From: Acetobacteraceae bacterium
GTDB taxonomy: Bacteria > Pseudomonadota > Alphaproteobacteria > Acetobacterales > Acetobacteraceae
NCBI GenBank assembly: GCA_025354865.1
Contig: JANXMB010000170.1
Coordinates: 1 to 64,000 of the forward strand
Reading direction: 5' to 3'
DNA length: 64,000 bases
Position 1 is the stretch's first letter. Every line of letters begins with the position of its first letter. The notes below the pieces were generated by a model. It saw only the letters and a list, made by a program, of their open reading frames with translations, did not search any database and was not told the origin of the DNA. The position numbers and the translations under genes were made by a program. This document shows, in pieces, positions 45,600 through 55,034 of this stretch.

Positions 45600-46364
45600 A
45601 TGAACCCCGCGCAAGAGCTAAAGGTTTTCTGGCAGCCGGGTTGAACGAGTTGTTTGAAACTCAAGGAGTTTCTCTCGGTCCGTGCGATCGAGTTCGATTC
45701 GGTCAACATCCTCGCTGACCCCGAAGGCCCACCCGAACTGCAACGCCTCGGCGCCCGATCGATTCCCGTGCTGTCGCGCGGCGACGACTGGACATTCGCG
45801 CAGAATCTCAGCCATGTGGTCAAGTTCCTCGGCCTGAATGAGAACGCTGGGCCGGTGCTTTCGCCCGACGCCCTGGTCGGTCGGATGGATTTGTTCCTCA
45901 GTGCTGCCATTCGCAACGTCCGGCTGATGCCGGATCGGGAGATGGAGAGTCAGGCCCCCGGCCGGCCGCGCAGTTTCCGCGTGCTCAGCCATCATATCTT
46001 CCGGATCGTGGAAACCTTCCTGGAAGTCGCCGATGGGGCAGAATTGACCCATGCGCTGATTTCCACCGGCCCGTCGGACGATATGGCGACCTTCGTGTCG
46101 ATCTCCCAATACGGGCAAACCGTGTTGGATCGACTGCGGGTTTACTGGGGCGGCAAGGCGGATAAGTCCGGTCGGGAAACGGTGCAGACCTATTACGGTC
46201 CGCAATCGTTGCACGAGCTGATGGAACGCACGACCTGGCATTCTGGCCAGCACGTCCGGCAGTGGTTCATGCTGCTGGGTATGCACGGCGTCGTTCCCGA
46301 TGCGCCGCCGACCGACGACGCCTTCGTCGGCCTGCCGATGCCGAGTTCCGTCTGGGACGGCTGA
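45600..46364 (+). CDS. Glutaredoxin-like/DinB-like fusion protein with in-frame TGA (candidate selenoprotein, U at position 15)
   Basis: AAGGA RBS, ATG 45600: MNPAQELKVFWQPG-[TGA 45642-45644]-TSCLKLKEFLSVRAIEFDSVNILADPEG...GARSIPVLSRGDDWTFAQNL (Trx-fold, cis-Pro) then DinB-like helices with HHIFRIVETF and WHSGQHVRQW; the ORF track only starts at TTG 45654. Confidence 0.7.
45647..45676 (+). other. Stem-loop immediately downstream of in-frame TGA (candidate bacterial SECIS)
   Basis: GAAACTC-AAG-GAGTTTC (45656-45672), plus lower GAG/CTC pairing (45647-49 with 45674-76); apical loop begins 18 nt after the TGA. Confidence 0.45.
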
Positions 46365-46382
46365 AACAACGAACGCTGCGAA

Positions 46383-46407
46383 CCGGGCTGCCCAACGAGC
46401 AGCCCGG
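46383..46407. terminator. Stem-loop between convergent genes
   Basis: CCGGGCTGC-CCAACGA-GCAGCCCGG perfect 9-bp stem between 46364 and 46422. Confidence 0.6.
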
Positions 46408-46421
46408 CGATCGCGGTCTCG

Positions 46422-47402
46422 CTACCGAAAATACCGCTCCAGATTGCGCCGAATGCGGGTCAGAACCGGCTCGGTCGTGTCGGGATAATCGAAAATCTGG
46501 CCGGTGATCCGCTCGAACGCGGCGATATAGACCTGCGCGGTTTCCAGCACGATATCCGTGGGGATCTCGGGGATCGGGTCCTTGTACGGGTCGCATCGCG
46601 CGGCGACCCAGGCGCGCATCACGTCCTTGTCGAAACTGTCCGGCCGCATGCCGGCTTCGAAGCGTTCCCGATACGACTCCTGGAACCAATAGCGGCTGCT
46701 GTCCGGCGTGTGGATTTCGTCCGCCAGCACGATGCGCCCCGACGCATCGGTGCCGAACTCGTATTTCGTATCGACCAGGATCAACCCATTCTGCGCCGCG
46801 ATCGCCCGGCCGCGTTCGAACAAAGCGAAGGCGTGGTCGGTGACTTCTTTCCATTGCGCGGCTGGCAGCAGGCCGGAGGAGACGATGGCCTCGGGCGTCA
46901 GCGGCATGTCGTGCGCGCCGTCCATCGCTTTCGTGGTCGGGGTGATAATGGGATGCGGCAGTGCCTGGTTGTCGCGCATCCCGTCGGGCATGGTCGCGCC
47001 GTACATCGTTCTTTCGCCGTTCTTATACATCGTCAGGATGGACGTCCCGGTTGTCCCGGCCAGATAGCCGCGCACCACGATTTCCACCGGCAGGATGTTC
47101 AAATGCTGGCCGACGACGACGTTGGGGTCGGGGTATTCCAGCGCGTGGTTGGCGCAGATGTCCTGCGTCGCCTCGAACCAGAACCGAGCGGTCTGGGTCA
47201 GCACCTGGCCTTTGCAGGGGATGCAGGCCAGAGCGATGTCGAAGGCACTGAGGCGGTCGCTCGCGATCAGGATGCGGCGGCCGTCCGGCAGATCGTAATT
47301 GTCTCGCACCTTGCCGCGATAATGCTTCGGCAATTCGGCAATGGTCGCGTCGTCCAGGATCGATCCAACCCGAGCGCGGAGCGCGGCGGAGATGGGGCTC
47401 AT
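46422..47402 (-). CDS. purC: Phosphoribosylaminoimidazole-succinocarboxamide synthase
   Basis: [28 protein letters not shown]...[18 protein letters not shown]...[11 protein letters not shown]...[14 protein letters not shown]. Confidence 0.97.
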   Translation of the reverse strand: MSPISAALRARVGSILDDATIAELPKHYRGKVRDNYDLPDGRRILIASDRLSAFDIALACIPCKGQVLTQTARFWFEATQDICANHALEYPDPNVVVGQHLNILPVEIVVRGYLAGTTGTSILTMYKNGERTMYGATMPDGMRDNQALPHPIITPTTKAMDGAHDMPLTPEAIVSSGLLPAAQWKEVTDHAFALFERGRAIAAQNGLILVDTKYEFGTDASGRIVLADEIHTPDSSRYWFQESYRERFEAGMRPDSFDKDVMRAWVAARCDPYKDPIPEIPTDIVLETAQVYIAAFERITGQIFDYPDTTEPVLTRIRRNLERYFR

Positions 47403-48595
47403 GCGCCGGGCCGGTTGCTGGCGGCGCCGATCCAGACTTCCCGATACAGCGAAACGATCTCGGCCGCGTCCGGCACCCTCGGGTTATTGTTCGGGCTGCC
47501 CGATGCCAGCGCCTGTTCCGCCATCAGCGCCATTTTGCCGTACCAGGCGTCCTCGGTAATGCCGAATTCGGCCGGCGTCGGGACTTTGAGTTCTTTGTTC
47601 CAGGCTTCCAATCCGGCGACCAGTTTCGTGCCGGCGACGCCATCGCTGTCGGATGCGGCGGCGAAGCCGACCCGGCGCGCGGCCTCGGCATAGCGGGCGG
47701 GGGCGGCGCCGACCGAAAACCGGGTGATGGCGGGCATCAGCATGGCGTTCGACAGGCCGTGCGGCACGTGGAAATGTGCCCCGATCGGGCGAGACATGCC
47801 GTGTACCAGCGCGACGGAACTGTTGGAGAAGGCCAATCCCGCCTGTGTCGCCCCGATCGTCATGCCTTCCCGCGCGGCGGCGTTGCGCGGTTCGGTGTAG
47901 GCGGTGTGCAAATGGCGCCCGATCAGTTCCATCGCGGCCAGCGCGAAGGCGTCGGAAAACGGGTTCGCCCGTTTGGACACGTAGGCTTCCAGCGCATGGG
48001 TGAAACTATCGATGCCGGTGTCGGCGGTGGTGCGCGGCGGGACGGAGAAGGTCAGCTCGTAATCCACGATCGCCGCCAGCGGCAGGCAGCCGAAGCCGGC
48101 GATCAGCATTTTCTCGTCCCGCTCGTGGTCGGTGATGACGGTGAAGCGGGTGCATTCGCTGCCGGTGCCGGCGGTGGTGGGGATGGCGATCACTGGCATT
48201 TTCGCCACATCGGCGGCGAACGGCACCTTGTAATCGCGCATTTTGCCGTTGCCGAGGCCCAGGATCGCCATCGCCTTGGCGGTATCGATCGGCGATCCGC
48301 CGCCGAACCCGATCAGGCAATCGTAGTCCCCGGCGTTCATGGCGGCGACCCCGCGCTCGATCACGGTGTCGTCGGGTTCGGGCACGGTGTCGCTGAACAG
48401 GCCCGGTGCGATGCCGGCGGCTTCCAGCGGATCGAGCACCGACCGCACCAGGCCGAGGCGCACCATCATCGGATCGGTGACGATCAAGGGGCGGGACAGG
48501 CCGAATTTCGCCAGCACCTCGGCGACTTGTTTCACCGCGCCGCCGGCAACCAGCAGCATGCGGGGGGAGGCTATGTTGGCGTTGACAGTGGTCAT
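47399..48595 (-). CDS. Iron-containing alcohol dehydrogenase
   Basis: [18 protein letters not shown]...[22 protein letters not shown]...[24 protein letters not shown]. Confidence 0.95.
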   Translation of the reverse strand: MTTVNANIASPRMLLVAGGAVKQVAEVLAKFGLSRPLIVTDPMMVRLGLVRSVLDPLEAAGIAPGLFSDTVPEPDDTVIERGVAAMNAGDYDCLIGFGGGSPIDTAKAMAILGLGNGKMRDYKVPFAADVAKMPVIAIPTTAGTGSECTRFTVITDHERDEKMLIAGFGCLPLAAIVDYELTFSVPPRTTADTGIDSFTHALEAYVSKRANPFSDAFALAAMELIGRHLHTAYTEPRNAAAREGMTIGATQAGLAFSNSSVALVHGMSRPIGAHFHVPHGLSNAMLMPAITRFSVGAAPARYAEAARRVGFAAASDSDGVAGTKLVAGLEAWNKELKVPTPAEFGITEDAWYGKMALMAEQALASGSPNNNPRVPDAAEIVSLYREVWIGAASNRPGA

Positions 48596-48868
48596 GAGGT
48601 CGCTCCGGCAGATCGGTCGCGACGGTTTAGCCCGGCCCTGGCGCGGCGTCACGCTGCCCTTGCGCGCCTTGCGCCGATCGAGCGGCGGGATTGTGCGATC
48701 GCGATGGCCGGATCGGACAGTGTGCAGCGGGCGCCTCGCATTCGACGCATAGTGCGACCATATGCCCAGTGTCGGCGGACGATCGAGGCAAGGCTGCCTC
48801 GGGGGTTCGGACCGGAAATCCGGCCGAGGGTGCGAACCCGGCGGCCGCAACAGGATCGGAACTGTGCC

Positions 48869-49279
48869 ATGCGAAAAATCGCCATCGGGGCTTTGGCTCT
48901 GGCGCTGATGGCCGGCAATGCCGCCACCGCTTTTGCCCAGCATCGCGAGGAGGGGCGCGGCCGCGACGACGGGCGCCACGAGGAGCGTGCCGATCGCGAC
49001 CGGGATCGCGAGCGGGATCGCGACCGGGATCGGGACCGGGATCGCGACCGGGATCGGGACCGGGATCGCGACCGGGATCGGGATCGCGACCGGGATCGCA
49101 GTCATCCCGAATGGCGCGAGGGCTATCGTATGGACCACGACGACTGGAGCCGCGGCCGCCGGGACGATCACCTGAGCCCGCCGCCCGAGGGGTATGAATG
49201 GCGGGAGATCGACGGGCGCTTCGTTCTGGGCGTCATTGCGAACGGCATCGTCGCGGGCAGCGTCCTCAACCCGCGATAG
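48869..49279 (+). CDS. RcnB-family periplasmic protein with Arg-Asp dipeptide repeat
   Basis: Signal peptide [23 protein letters not shown]; (RD)n tract; [36 protein letters not shown]-terminus. Confidence 0.78.
   Translation: MRKIAIGALALALMAGNAATAFAQHREEGRGRDDGRHEERADRDRDRERDRDRDRDRDRDRDRDRDRDRDRDRDRDRSHPEWREGYRMDHDDWSRGRRDDHLSPPPEGYEWREIDGRFVLGVIANGIVAGSVLNPR
48991..49099 (+). repeat. Tandem 6/12-nt repeat (GATCGCGACCGG units) inside the RcnB-like CDS
   Basis: Direct reading: gatcgcgaccgg / gatcgggaccgg alternating units. Confidence 0.9.
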
Positions 49280-50366
49280 CGGCGGTTTGCTCCCCCGCCG
49301 CCCGCCGTGCCGCGTACAACGCCAGACGGCGCGCAGCTAGCGGCGGAATCGGGCCGGCCGCCGTCGCCTCCGCCTCCGGCAATTCCGCCGCCCGATGGCA
49401 GGCCACGCTATGCCCGTCGGGGTGCCCGTCGGGGGAGGCCGAAAGGACAGGCGCCTCCGCCCGGCATCGCGCCACCGCAAACGGGCACCGCGTATGAAAC
49501 CGGCATCCGCTCGGCGGATCCATCGGGCTCGGCACATCCCCCGCAACCGTCTGCCGCCGCCCCGCTCGGCCCACCTCCGGGCGCGGAATCGCCGCCAGCA
49601 ACGTGCGCGTGTACGGGTGGCGAGGCCGGGCGAACAGCGCCGCCGCTGGGCCGATTTCGACAATCTGGCCGAGGTACATGACCGCGACCCGGTCCGCCAT
49701 ATGCTTCACCACCGCCAAATCGTGGGCGATGAACAAATAGGACAAACCCAACCGCCGTTGCAGGTCTTTCAACAGGTTGACGACCTGCGCCTGCACCGAC
49801 ACATCCAGCGCCGAGACCGGCTCGTCGCACACGATCAGCGACGGCTCCACCGCTAAAGCGCGGGCGATCCCGATGCGCTGGCGTTGCCCGCCGGAGAATT
49901 CGTGCGGATACCGCTGCGCATGGTACTCCGCCAACCCCACCAACCCCAATAGCTCGGCCACCCGTGCCCGACGCGACGCGGCGTTGCCGATTTTGTGCAC
50001 GATCAGCGGCTCCTCCAGCGTTTCGCCCACGGTCATCCGTGGATTGAGGGAGGCGAAAGGGTCCTGGAACACGATCTGCATGCGTTTGCGCAGGGCGCGC
50101 AGGGGTTCGCCGGTCAGGGCGGCGATGTCCTGGCCCTCGAACCGGATGGCGCCGGCGGTCGGCTCGATCAGGCGCAGCACCAGCCGGGCGGTGGTGGATT
50201 TGCCGCAGCCGGATTCGCCAACCAGGGCCAGGGTTTCCCCCCGATCCAGGCTGAACGACACCCCGTCCACCGCGCGCACGACGCCAGCCGAGCGGCGGAA
50301 GATCGCGCCGCGTTTGGCGGTGAAATGGCGGGCGAGGCCGGCGATTTCCAGCAGCGGGGCGGTCAC
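49266..50366 (-). CDS. Oligo/dipeptide ABC transporter ATP-binding protein (DppF-like)
   Basis: [21 protein letters not shown]...[21 protein letters not shown]...[44 protein letters not shown] start overlapping the upstream gene. Confidence 0.93.
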   Translation of the reverse strand: MTAPLLEIAGLARHFTAKRGAIFRRSAGVVRAVDGVSFSLDRGETLALVGESGCGKSTTARLVLRLIEPTAGAIRFEGQDIAALTGEPLRALRKRMQIVFQDPFASLNPRMTVGETLEEPLIVHKIGNAASRRARVAELLGLVGLAEYHAQRYPHEFSGGQRQRIGIARALAVEPSLIVCDEPVSALDVSVQAQVVNLLKDLQRRLGLSYLFIAHDLAVVKHMADRVAVMYLGQIVEIGPAAALFARPRHPYTRTLLAAIPRPEVGRAGRRQTVAGDVPSPMDPPSGCRFHTRCPFAVARCRAEAPVLSASPDGHPDGHSVACHRAAELPEAEATAAGPIPPLAARRLALYAARRAAGEQTAAIAG

Positions 50367-51334
50367 AGGGCCTCCACCGGGGCGCGCAAGCAGGCGACGG
50401 TGTGGTTTACGCCGAGAGCGCGCAGCGGCGGCGCGGTTGTCGTGCAATCCGGGCCGACGAAGACGCAGCGCGGGTTGAACCGACAGCCGGGCGGCGGATC
50501 GAACGGCGGCGGCACCGTGCCCTCGATTGCCAGCAGCCGATCGGCGGTGGTTTCGATGCGCGGGATCGAACCGAGAAGGCCCAGCGTATAGGGGTGTTGC
50601 GGGTCCTCGAACAAAGCGGGGGCAGGGGCGTGCTCGACGATTTTGCCGGCGTACATGACCGCGATGTCGTCCGCCATTTCTGCGACTACGCCGAGGTCGT
50701 GGGTAATCAGCACGATCGCCATCCCGGTTTCCTGCTGCAACCCACGCAGCAGATCGAGGATTTGCGCCTGCACGGTGACGTCCAAGGCGGTGGTCGGTTC
50801 GTCGGCGATCAGCAGATCGGGCTCGCACGCCAAGGCCATCGCGATCATCACACGCTGGCGCATGCCGCCGGACATCTGGTGCGGATATTCGCCGAAGCGC
50901 CGATCCGGTGCGGGGATGCGCACCCGGTCCAGCGCTGCGATGGCGCGCTGGCGCAAGGCGGCGGCGGATGCGCCGGGGTCGTGCGCGCGCATCGCCTCCA
51001 CGATTTGTGCCCCCGCCGTGTAGACGGGGTTGAGGGAGGTCATCGGCTCCTGAAAGATCATCCCGATGCGGCGGCCGCGAATGGCGCGCATGTCCGCCGC
51101 CGGCAGTGTCAGCAGGTCGCGCCCGTCGAACAGGATGCGCCCGGCGGCGACCCGGCCGGGCTGCGGGACCAACCGCATCGCCGAGAGCGAGAGCATGGAT
51201 TTGCCGCAGCCGGATTCGCCGACGATGCCCAGGGTTTTGCCGCGTTCGACCGACAGATCGACCCCGTCCACCGCCGCGACGTCCCCGTTCGGGGTGCGAA
51301 AGACGGTGCGCAGTCCCTCGATCCGGAGCAGCAC
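50363..51334 (-). CDS. Oligo/dipeptide ABC transporter ATP-binding protein (DppD-like)
   Basis: [21 protein letters not shown]...[22 protein letters not shown]...[42 protein letters not shown]. Confidence 0.95.
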   Translation of the reverse strand: MLLRIEGLRTVFRTPNGDVAAVDGVDLSVERGKTLGIVGESGCGKSMLSLSAMRLVPQPGRVAAGRILFDGRDLLTLPAADMRAIRGRRIGMIFQEPMTSLNPVYTAGAQIVEAMRAHDPGASAAALRQRAIAALDRVRIPAPDRRFGEYPHQMSGGMRQRVMIAMALACEPDLLIADEPTTALDVTVQAQILDLLRGLQQETGMAIVLITHDLGVVAEMADDIAVMYAGKIVEHAPAPALFEDPQHPYTLGLLGSIPRIETTADRLLAIEGTVPPPFDPPPGCRFNPRCVFVGPDCTTTAPPLRALGVNHTVACLRAPVEAL

Positions 51335-51401
51335 CTTAGCGCCCGATGCCAGCAGGAGGATGCGTCGGATTCCCGGATCGTGTGCGCGAACGCATCGCGC
51401 T

Positions 51402-52181
51402 TTAGCTGCGGTGGTCGGATGCGCCGCCTTCGATCAGTTGCAGCGCCGCGTCCCACACCATCTCGTAATGGGCGGCGTCGCTTTCGAAGCTGTGGAACTG
51501 GTCGGACGTGTGCTGGCTGACCGCGTGCGGCGGCAGCACCACCGGCTGGCCCATGGACAAAGCGACGACCTGCGCGGCGCAGGCGCGTTCCAGCATGTAA
51601 ATCATGTGGAAGGCCTCGGCGATCGAGCTACCGCCGACCAGCAGGCCGTGGTTGCGCAGGATCATCGCCTTGTGGGTGCCGAGGTCGCCGACCAGACGCG
51701 CCCGCTCGTTCAGATCGAGGGCGATGCCTTCGTAATCGTGGTAGGCGATGCGGCCGTAGAATTTCTGCGCGTGCTGCGACAGCGGCAGCAGCCCGTCCTT
51801 CATCGCCGAAACAGCGATCCCGGCCGAGGTGTGGGTATGCACCACGCACATCAGATCGGGCCGCGCCATGTGAACGGCGGAATGAATGGTGAAGCCGGCC
51901 GCATTCACCTTGCGGCTGGACAGGTCGCCCTGTTCGACCACGTTGCCCTCGGTATCGATCTTGACCAGATCGGACGCCCGCATCTGGTGGAAATTCACCC
52001 CGTACTTATTGATCAGGAAATGATGTTCCGGACCGGGCAGCCGAGCGCTGAGATGGGTGTAGATGAAATCCGTCCAGCGGTGATGCGCCACCAGCCGGTA
52101 CAGCGCCGCGAGGTCGCAACGAATGCGCCACTCGGTTTCGGAGACGCCGTGCATCCGGGCAGGGTTCGCGACGACGTTCAT
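51402..52181 (-). CDS. Class II aldolase/adducin family protein
   Basis: IRCDLAALYRLVAHHRWTDFIYTHLSARLPGPEHHFLINKYGVNFHQMRASDLVKID...VVHTHTSAGIAVSAM...AMILRNHGLLVGG. Confidence 0.94.
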   Translation of the reverse strand: MNVVANPARMHGVSETEWRIRCDLAALYRLVAHHRWTDFIYTHLSARLPGPEHHFLINKYGVNFHQMRASDLVKIDTEGNVVEQGDLSSRKVNAAGFTIHSAVHMARPDLMCVVHTHTSAGIAVSAMKDGLLPLSQHAQKFYGRIAYHDYEGIALDLNERARLVGDLGTHKAMILRNHGLLVGGSSIAEAFHMIYMLERACAAQVVALSMGQPVVLPPHAVSQHTSDQFHSFESDAAHYEMVWDAALQLIEGGASDHRS

Positions 52182-52200
52182 GCAGGCCACTCCGTGACGG

Positions 52201-52530
52201 TTAAAACAGCTTCTCGGTCGGCGCGTACTGCACCACCACGTCGGTCGGCTCCGCAAGGTTCAACATCGCGCGTGCCCGCTCGTCGAGCGTGTCGGGATCG
52301 AGGTTCGATGCCTTCAGCCCGGCGACCCGACGCGCCCAGCCGTCCCGTTCGGCACGCGCTGCGGTGTTATCCGCCTGCACCCGATGCAGCATGTCCTGGC
52401 GTTCGGCGCTGGCGACCAGGCCGTGATTGCCCTTCGTCGCGTTCCATCCGAAGAACGCGGCCAGGCACAGGAAGAATGCCGGCGCGAGCACCGCCTTCAG
52501 CCTTCGCTTGACAATCGCCCACAAAGCCAT
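52201..52530 (-). CDS. Septum formation initiator (FtsB/DivIC-like)
   Basis: N-terminal TM then coiled-coil, ending LDPDTLDERARAMLNLAEPTDVVV. Confidence 0.8.
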   Translation of the reverse strand: MALWAIVKRRLKAVLAPAFFLCLAAFFGWNATKGNHGLVASAERQDMLHRVQADNTAARAERDGWARRVAGLKASNLDPDTLDERARAMLNLAEPTDVVVQYAPTEKLF

Positions 52531-52675
52531 CGTTCGCCCTTCCGCCCGAGTCGGTAACATAGACCATGCTCCCGCAGAAGTGAAAGAGTCTGCCGCGATT
52601 TAGCCGGATATTTGCCACGATTATTGGGCACATATACCGCACCGGCCACCTCGATCGGCCGGGAAGGAGGGTTCC

Positions 52676-52906
52676 GTGAAGACACGTATCGTTGTTTTGG
52701 CTGCCCTGGCGTCCGTCTTTGTCGCGAGCGCCGCTGCCCCCGCATTTGCCGATCGCGACGATTGGCGCCGCCGCGAATGGCGGGAACACGAATGGCGCGA
52801 GCACGAATGGCGGGAACATCGCCACTGGCGCCCGACCTATTACGCTCCACCGCCAGCCTATTACTACGCCCCGCCGGTCGTCGGGTTCGGCTTCGGCGTT
52901 CGGTAA
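52676..52906 (+). CDS. Small secreted Trp/His/Arg-rich protein
   Basis: Signal peptide MKTRIVVLAALASVFVASAAAPAFA, then REWREHEWREHEWREHRHW repeats and YYAPPPAYYYAPP. Confidence 0.6.
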   Translation: MKTRIVVLAALASVFVASAAAPAFADRDDWRRREWREHEWREHEWREHRHWRPTYYAPPPAYYYAPPVVGFGFGVR

Positions 52907-52937
52907 TTTCTCCCGGGCGCGCCCCCTGTGGGGCCAA

Positions 52938-52974
52938 CTGCAACCCGCTCCGTCGAAACCGGAGCGGATTGCAG
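52938..52974. terminator. Stem-loop between convergent genes
   Basis: CTGCAA-C-CCGCTCCG-TCGAAAC-CGGAGCGG-A-TTGCAG. Confidence 0.6.
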
Positions 52975-52998
52975 CCCCCGGCATAACATCCAGGCCGG

Positions 52999-53529
52999 CT
53001 AAGGCACCGGCGCCTCGGCCCGATCGTGCAAACCGTAATCTCGCGCGATCGCGAGGTCGGTGCGCCGCGTGCCGCCGATTTCCCCCCACGCATCCATCGC
53101 GGCCCCGTCGCGCCACGTCAGCAGCATCGCCGACGTGCCGGGTTCGGTAATGCCGTCGAAGATGTCCCAAGCCTCCACCCCCTCCGGCACGGTCGCGGTC
53201 GGGGTTTCGATCGCCGACACAAAGCGCGCGCCGGGCGGGCGGCGGTCCGTCGCCTCCCCCACGCGCAGGCGATACGCCTCGAACACCTCGGCGCGCCCGG
53301 CGGCTTGCACCGAACGGTGGTGGCCGTGGGACCGCCAGTCGATCAAGGCGGCTTCGTCGCGCCAGTACGACAGCGACAGCAAGGTCCCCGGTCGGCTGCG
53401 GCTGGCGAAGCGGCGATTGTCCAGGAACCCGTCGATCTGCAACAACGCCGGGCGCAAGGCGGCAGCATGGGCGAGATACGCGTCCCAACGATCCGCTTTC
53501 GGGGTAACTTCGAACAGAACAGCCCACAT
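52999..53529 (-). CDS. Antibiotic biosynthesis monooxygenase-like (dimeric alpha/beta barrel) protein
   Basis: MWAVLFEVTPKADRWDAYLAHAAALRPALLQIDGFLDNRRFASRSRPGTLLSLSYWRDEAALIDWRSHGHH. Confidence 0.85.
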   Translation of the reverse strand: MWAVLFEVTPKADRWDAYLAHAAALRPALLQIDGFLDNRRFASRSRPGTLLSLSYWRDEAALIDWRSHGHHRSVQAAGRAEVFEAYRLRVGEATDRRPPGARFVSAIETPTATVPEGVEAWDIFDGITEPGTSAMLLTWRDGAAMDAWGEIGGTRRTDLAIARDYGLHDRAEAPVP

Positions 53530-53623
53530 GGTCCGATGGTGCGGCCGGGGCCGTTCGGCGGCAAGCCCCGATACTGCGGCCGCCGCCGAACAATCCACCG
53601 CTGCCGAACCGTCCGGAACCGGC

Positions 53624-53740
53624 TAGAGCGTGATCGCTTGAGGTTGACTTCAACCTCGGGCGTGAATCACCCTCTCAAACAAAGGCTTAGACCATGATCC
53701 AACGCCGAGATCGCGTGCGACCTCAAACGATCATGGTCTA
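53624..53740 (+). repeat. 117-bp double-hairpin repeat (family B), copy 3
   Basis: Near-identical to 36131-36247 and 38751-38867. Confidence 0.93.
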
Positions 53741-53751
53741 AGGTGCCTGCC

Positions 53752-54432
53752 ATGACCGACAAAACCCACCTCGCCACCATCGCCGCGCTGCTGGGGGAGC
53801 CCGCGCGCGCCAACATCCTGCTCGCGCTGTTCGACGGCCGCGCGCTGACCGCCAAGGAATTGGCTTTCGCCGCCGGGGTGATGCCGCAAACAGCCAGCGC
53901 CCACCTTGGAAAATTGACCGAGGCCGGTTTGCTGTCCGTCGCCGCCCAGGGCCGCCATCGCTATTTCCGGCTGGCCGATCCGACGGTGGCCCACATGCTC
54001 GAAAGCATCATGGCAGTGCGCGCCCCCGAACCCCAGCGCATCTGGCGCGGCGGCGAGGCCCTGCGCAACGCCCGCACCTGCTACGATCACCTCGCCGGGC
54101 GGCTCGGCGTCGCCCTGGCCGACTCCCTGCGCGCCGCCGGCCATCTGGTGCTGTCGCCCGATGGGGGGGAGGTCTCGGCCGAGGGCATCGCCTTCCTGCG
54201 CGATTTCGGCGCCGAACCCCACGATGGCAAACGGATTTTCTGCCGACCCTGCCTGGATTGGAGCGAGCGGCGCCCGCATCTCGCCGGCCGAGTGGGTGCG
54301 GCGCTGGCCGAGCGGTGCTTCGCATTGGGCTGGGTGGTGCGGCAGCGCGATACGCGGGCGGTGGCGATCGCACCTGTCGGGCTGGACGGGTTCGCCCGCC
54401 GATTTGGGTTCGACGCCGCTTTCCCCCCATAA
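53752..54432 (+). CDS. ArsR-family transcriptional regulator
   Basis: MTDKTHLATIAALLGEPARANILLALFDGRALTAKELAFAAGVMPQTASAHLGKLTEAGLLSVAAQGRHRYFRLAD winged-helix. Confidence 0.92.
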   Translation: MTDKTHLATIAALLGEPARANILLALFDGRALTAKELAFAAGVMPQTASAHLGKLTEAGLLSVAAQGRHRYFRLADPTVAHMLESIMAVRAPEPQRIWRGGEALRNARTCYDHLAGRLGVALADSLRAAGHLVLSPDGGEVSAEGIAFLRDFGAEPHDGKRIFCRPCLDWSERRPHLAGRVGAALAERCFALGWVVRQRDTRAVAIAPVGLDGFARRFGFDAAFPP

Positions 54433-54468
54433 TGGCGGGATGTTCGCCCCGCCCCGCGCCTTCCCCGC

Positions 54469-55017
54469 ATGATCGCCGCCGCTTGGGCGCTGAACCGAGC
54501 ACGGGATTACGACGGCGCACTGGCGCTGTTGGCCGATGCCGGCACGGCCGAGGCCCTGAACGCGCGCGGTTTCGCCCATAACGGGCGCAAGGATTATCGG
54601 CGGGCGTTGCAGGACCTGGATCGGGCGATCGCGCAGGAGCCTGGATTGGCCGATGCCTTCAACAATCGCGGCTATGCGTTCAACGGGTTGCGCTGCTTCG
54701 ATTGGGCGATCGAAAACCTGACCCAGGCGATCGCCCTCGATCCCGGCTGCGCCGATGCGTTCAACGGCCGAGGCTTCGGTTACTGCGGCCTGCTGCGGTT
54801 CGATCGCGCTTTGCTGGATTTCGATGCGGCGTTGCGGCTGGCCCCCGATTTCGCCTCCGCCTTCTACAACCGCGCCCGCTGCCACACCGCGCTCGGCCTC
54901 CACCCCGCCGCCGCCCGGGACATGGCGGCGGCCGTGCGCCTGGATGCGCGTTATCGGCGCCTAACGACCGGCGCTGCATTGCCTTCGCCGCGCAAACCTG
55001 GAATCGTCGCCCGATAA
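54469..55017 (+). CDS. TPR protein
   Basis: ALNARGFAHNGRKDYRRALQDLDRAIAQEPGLADAFNNRGYAFNGLRCFDWAIENLTQAIALDPGCADAFNGRGF. Confidence 0.88.
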   Translation: MIAAAWALNRARDYDGALALLADAGTAEALNARGFAHNGRKDYRRALQDLDRAIAQEPGLADAFNNRGYAFNGLRCFDWAIENLTQAIALDPGCADAFNGRGFGYCGLLRFDRALLDFDAALRLAPDFASAFYNRARCHTALGLHPAAARDMAAAVRLDARYRRLTTGAALPSPRKPGIVAR

Positions 55018-55034
55018 CGGAGGAAAAACCCCCC

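Noticed and set aside
45654-46364. ORF-caller version of the Grx-DinB gene starting at TTG 45654
   Set aside because: It lacks a convincing RBS and removes the strand and active site of the thioredoxin fold; the upstream in-frame segment matches the expected N-terminus, so the TGA-containing frame is preferred.
53667-53855. 62-aa ORF ending in DHDRLRSHAISALDHGLSLCLRG
   Set aside because: Tail is the translated 117-bp repeat; the rest is antisense to the ArsR gene.
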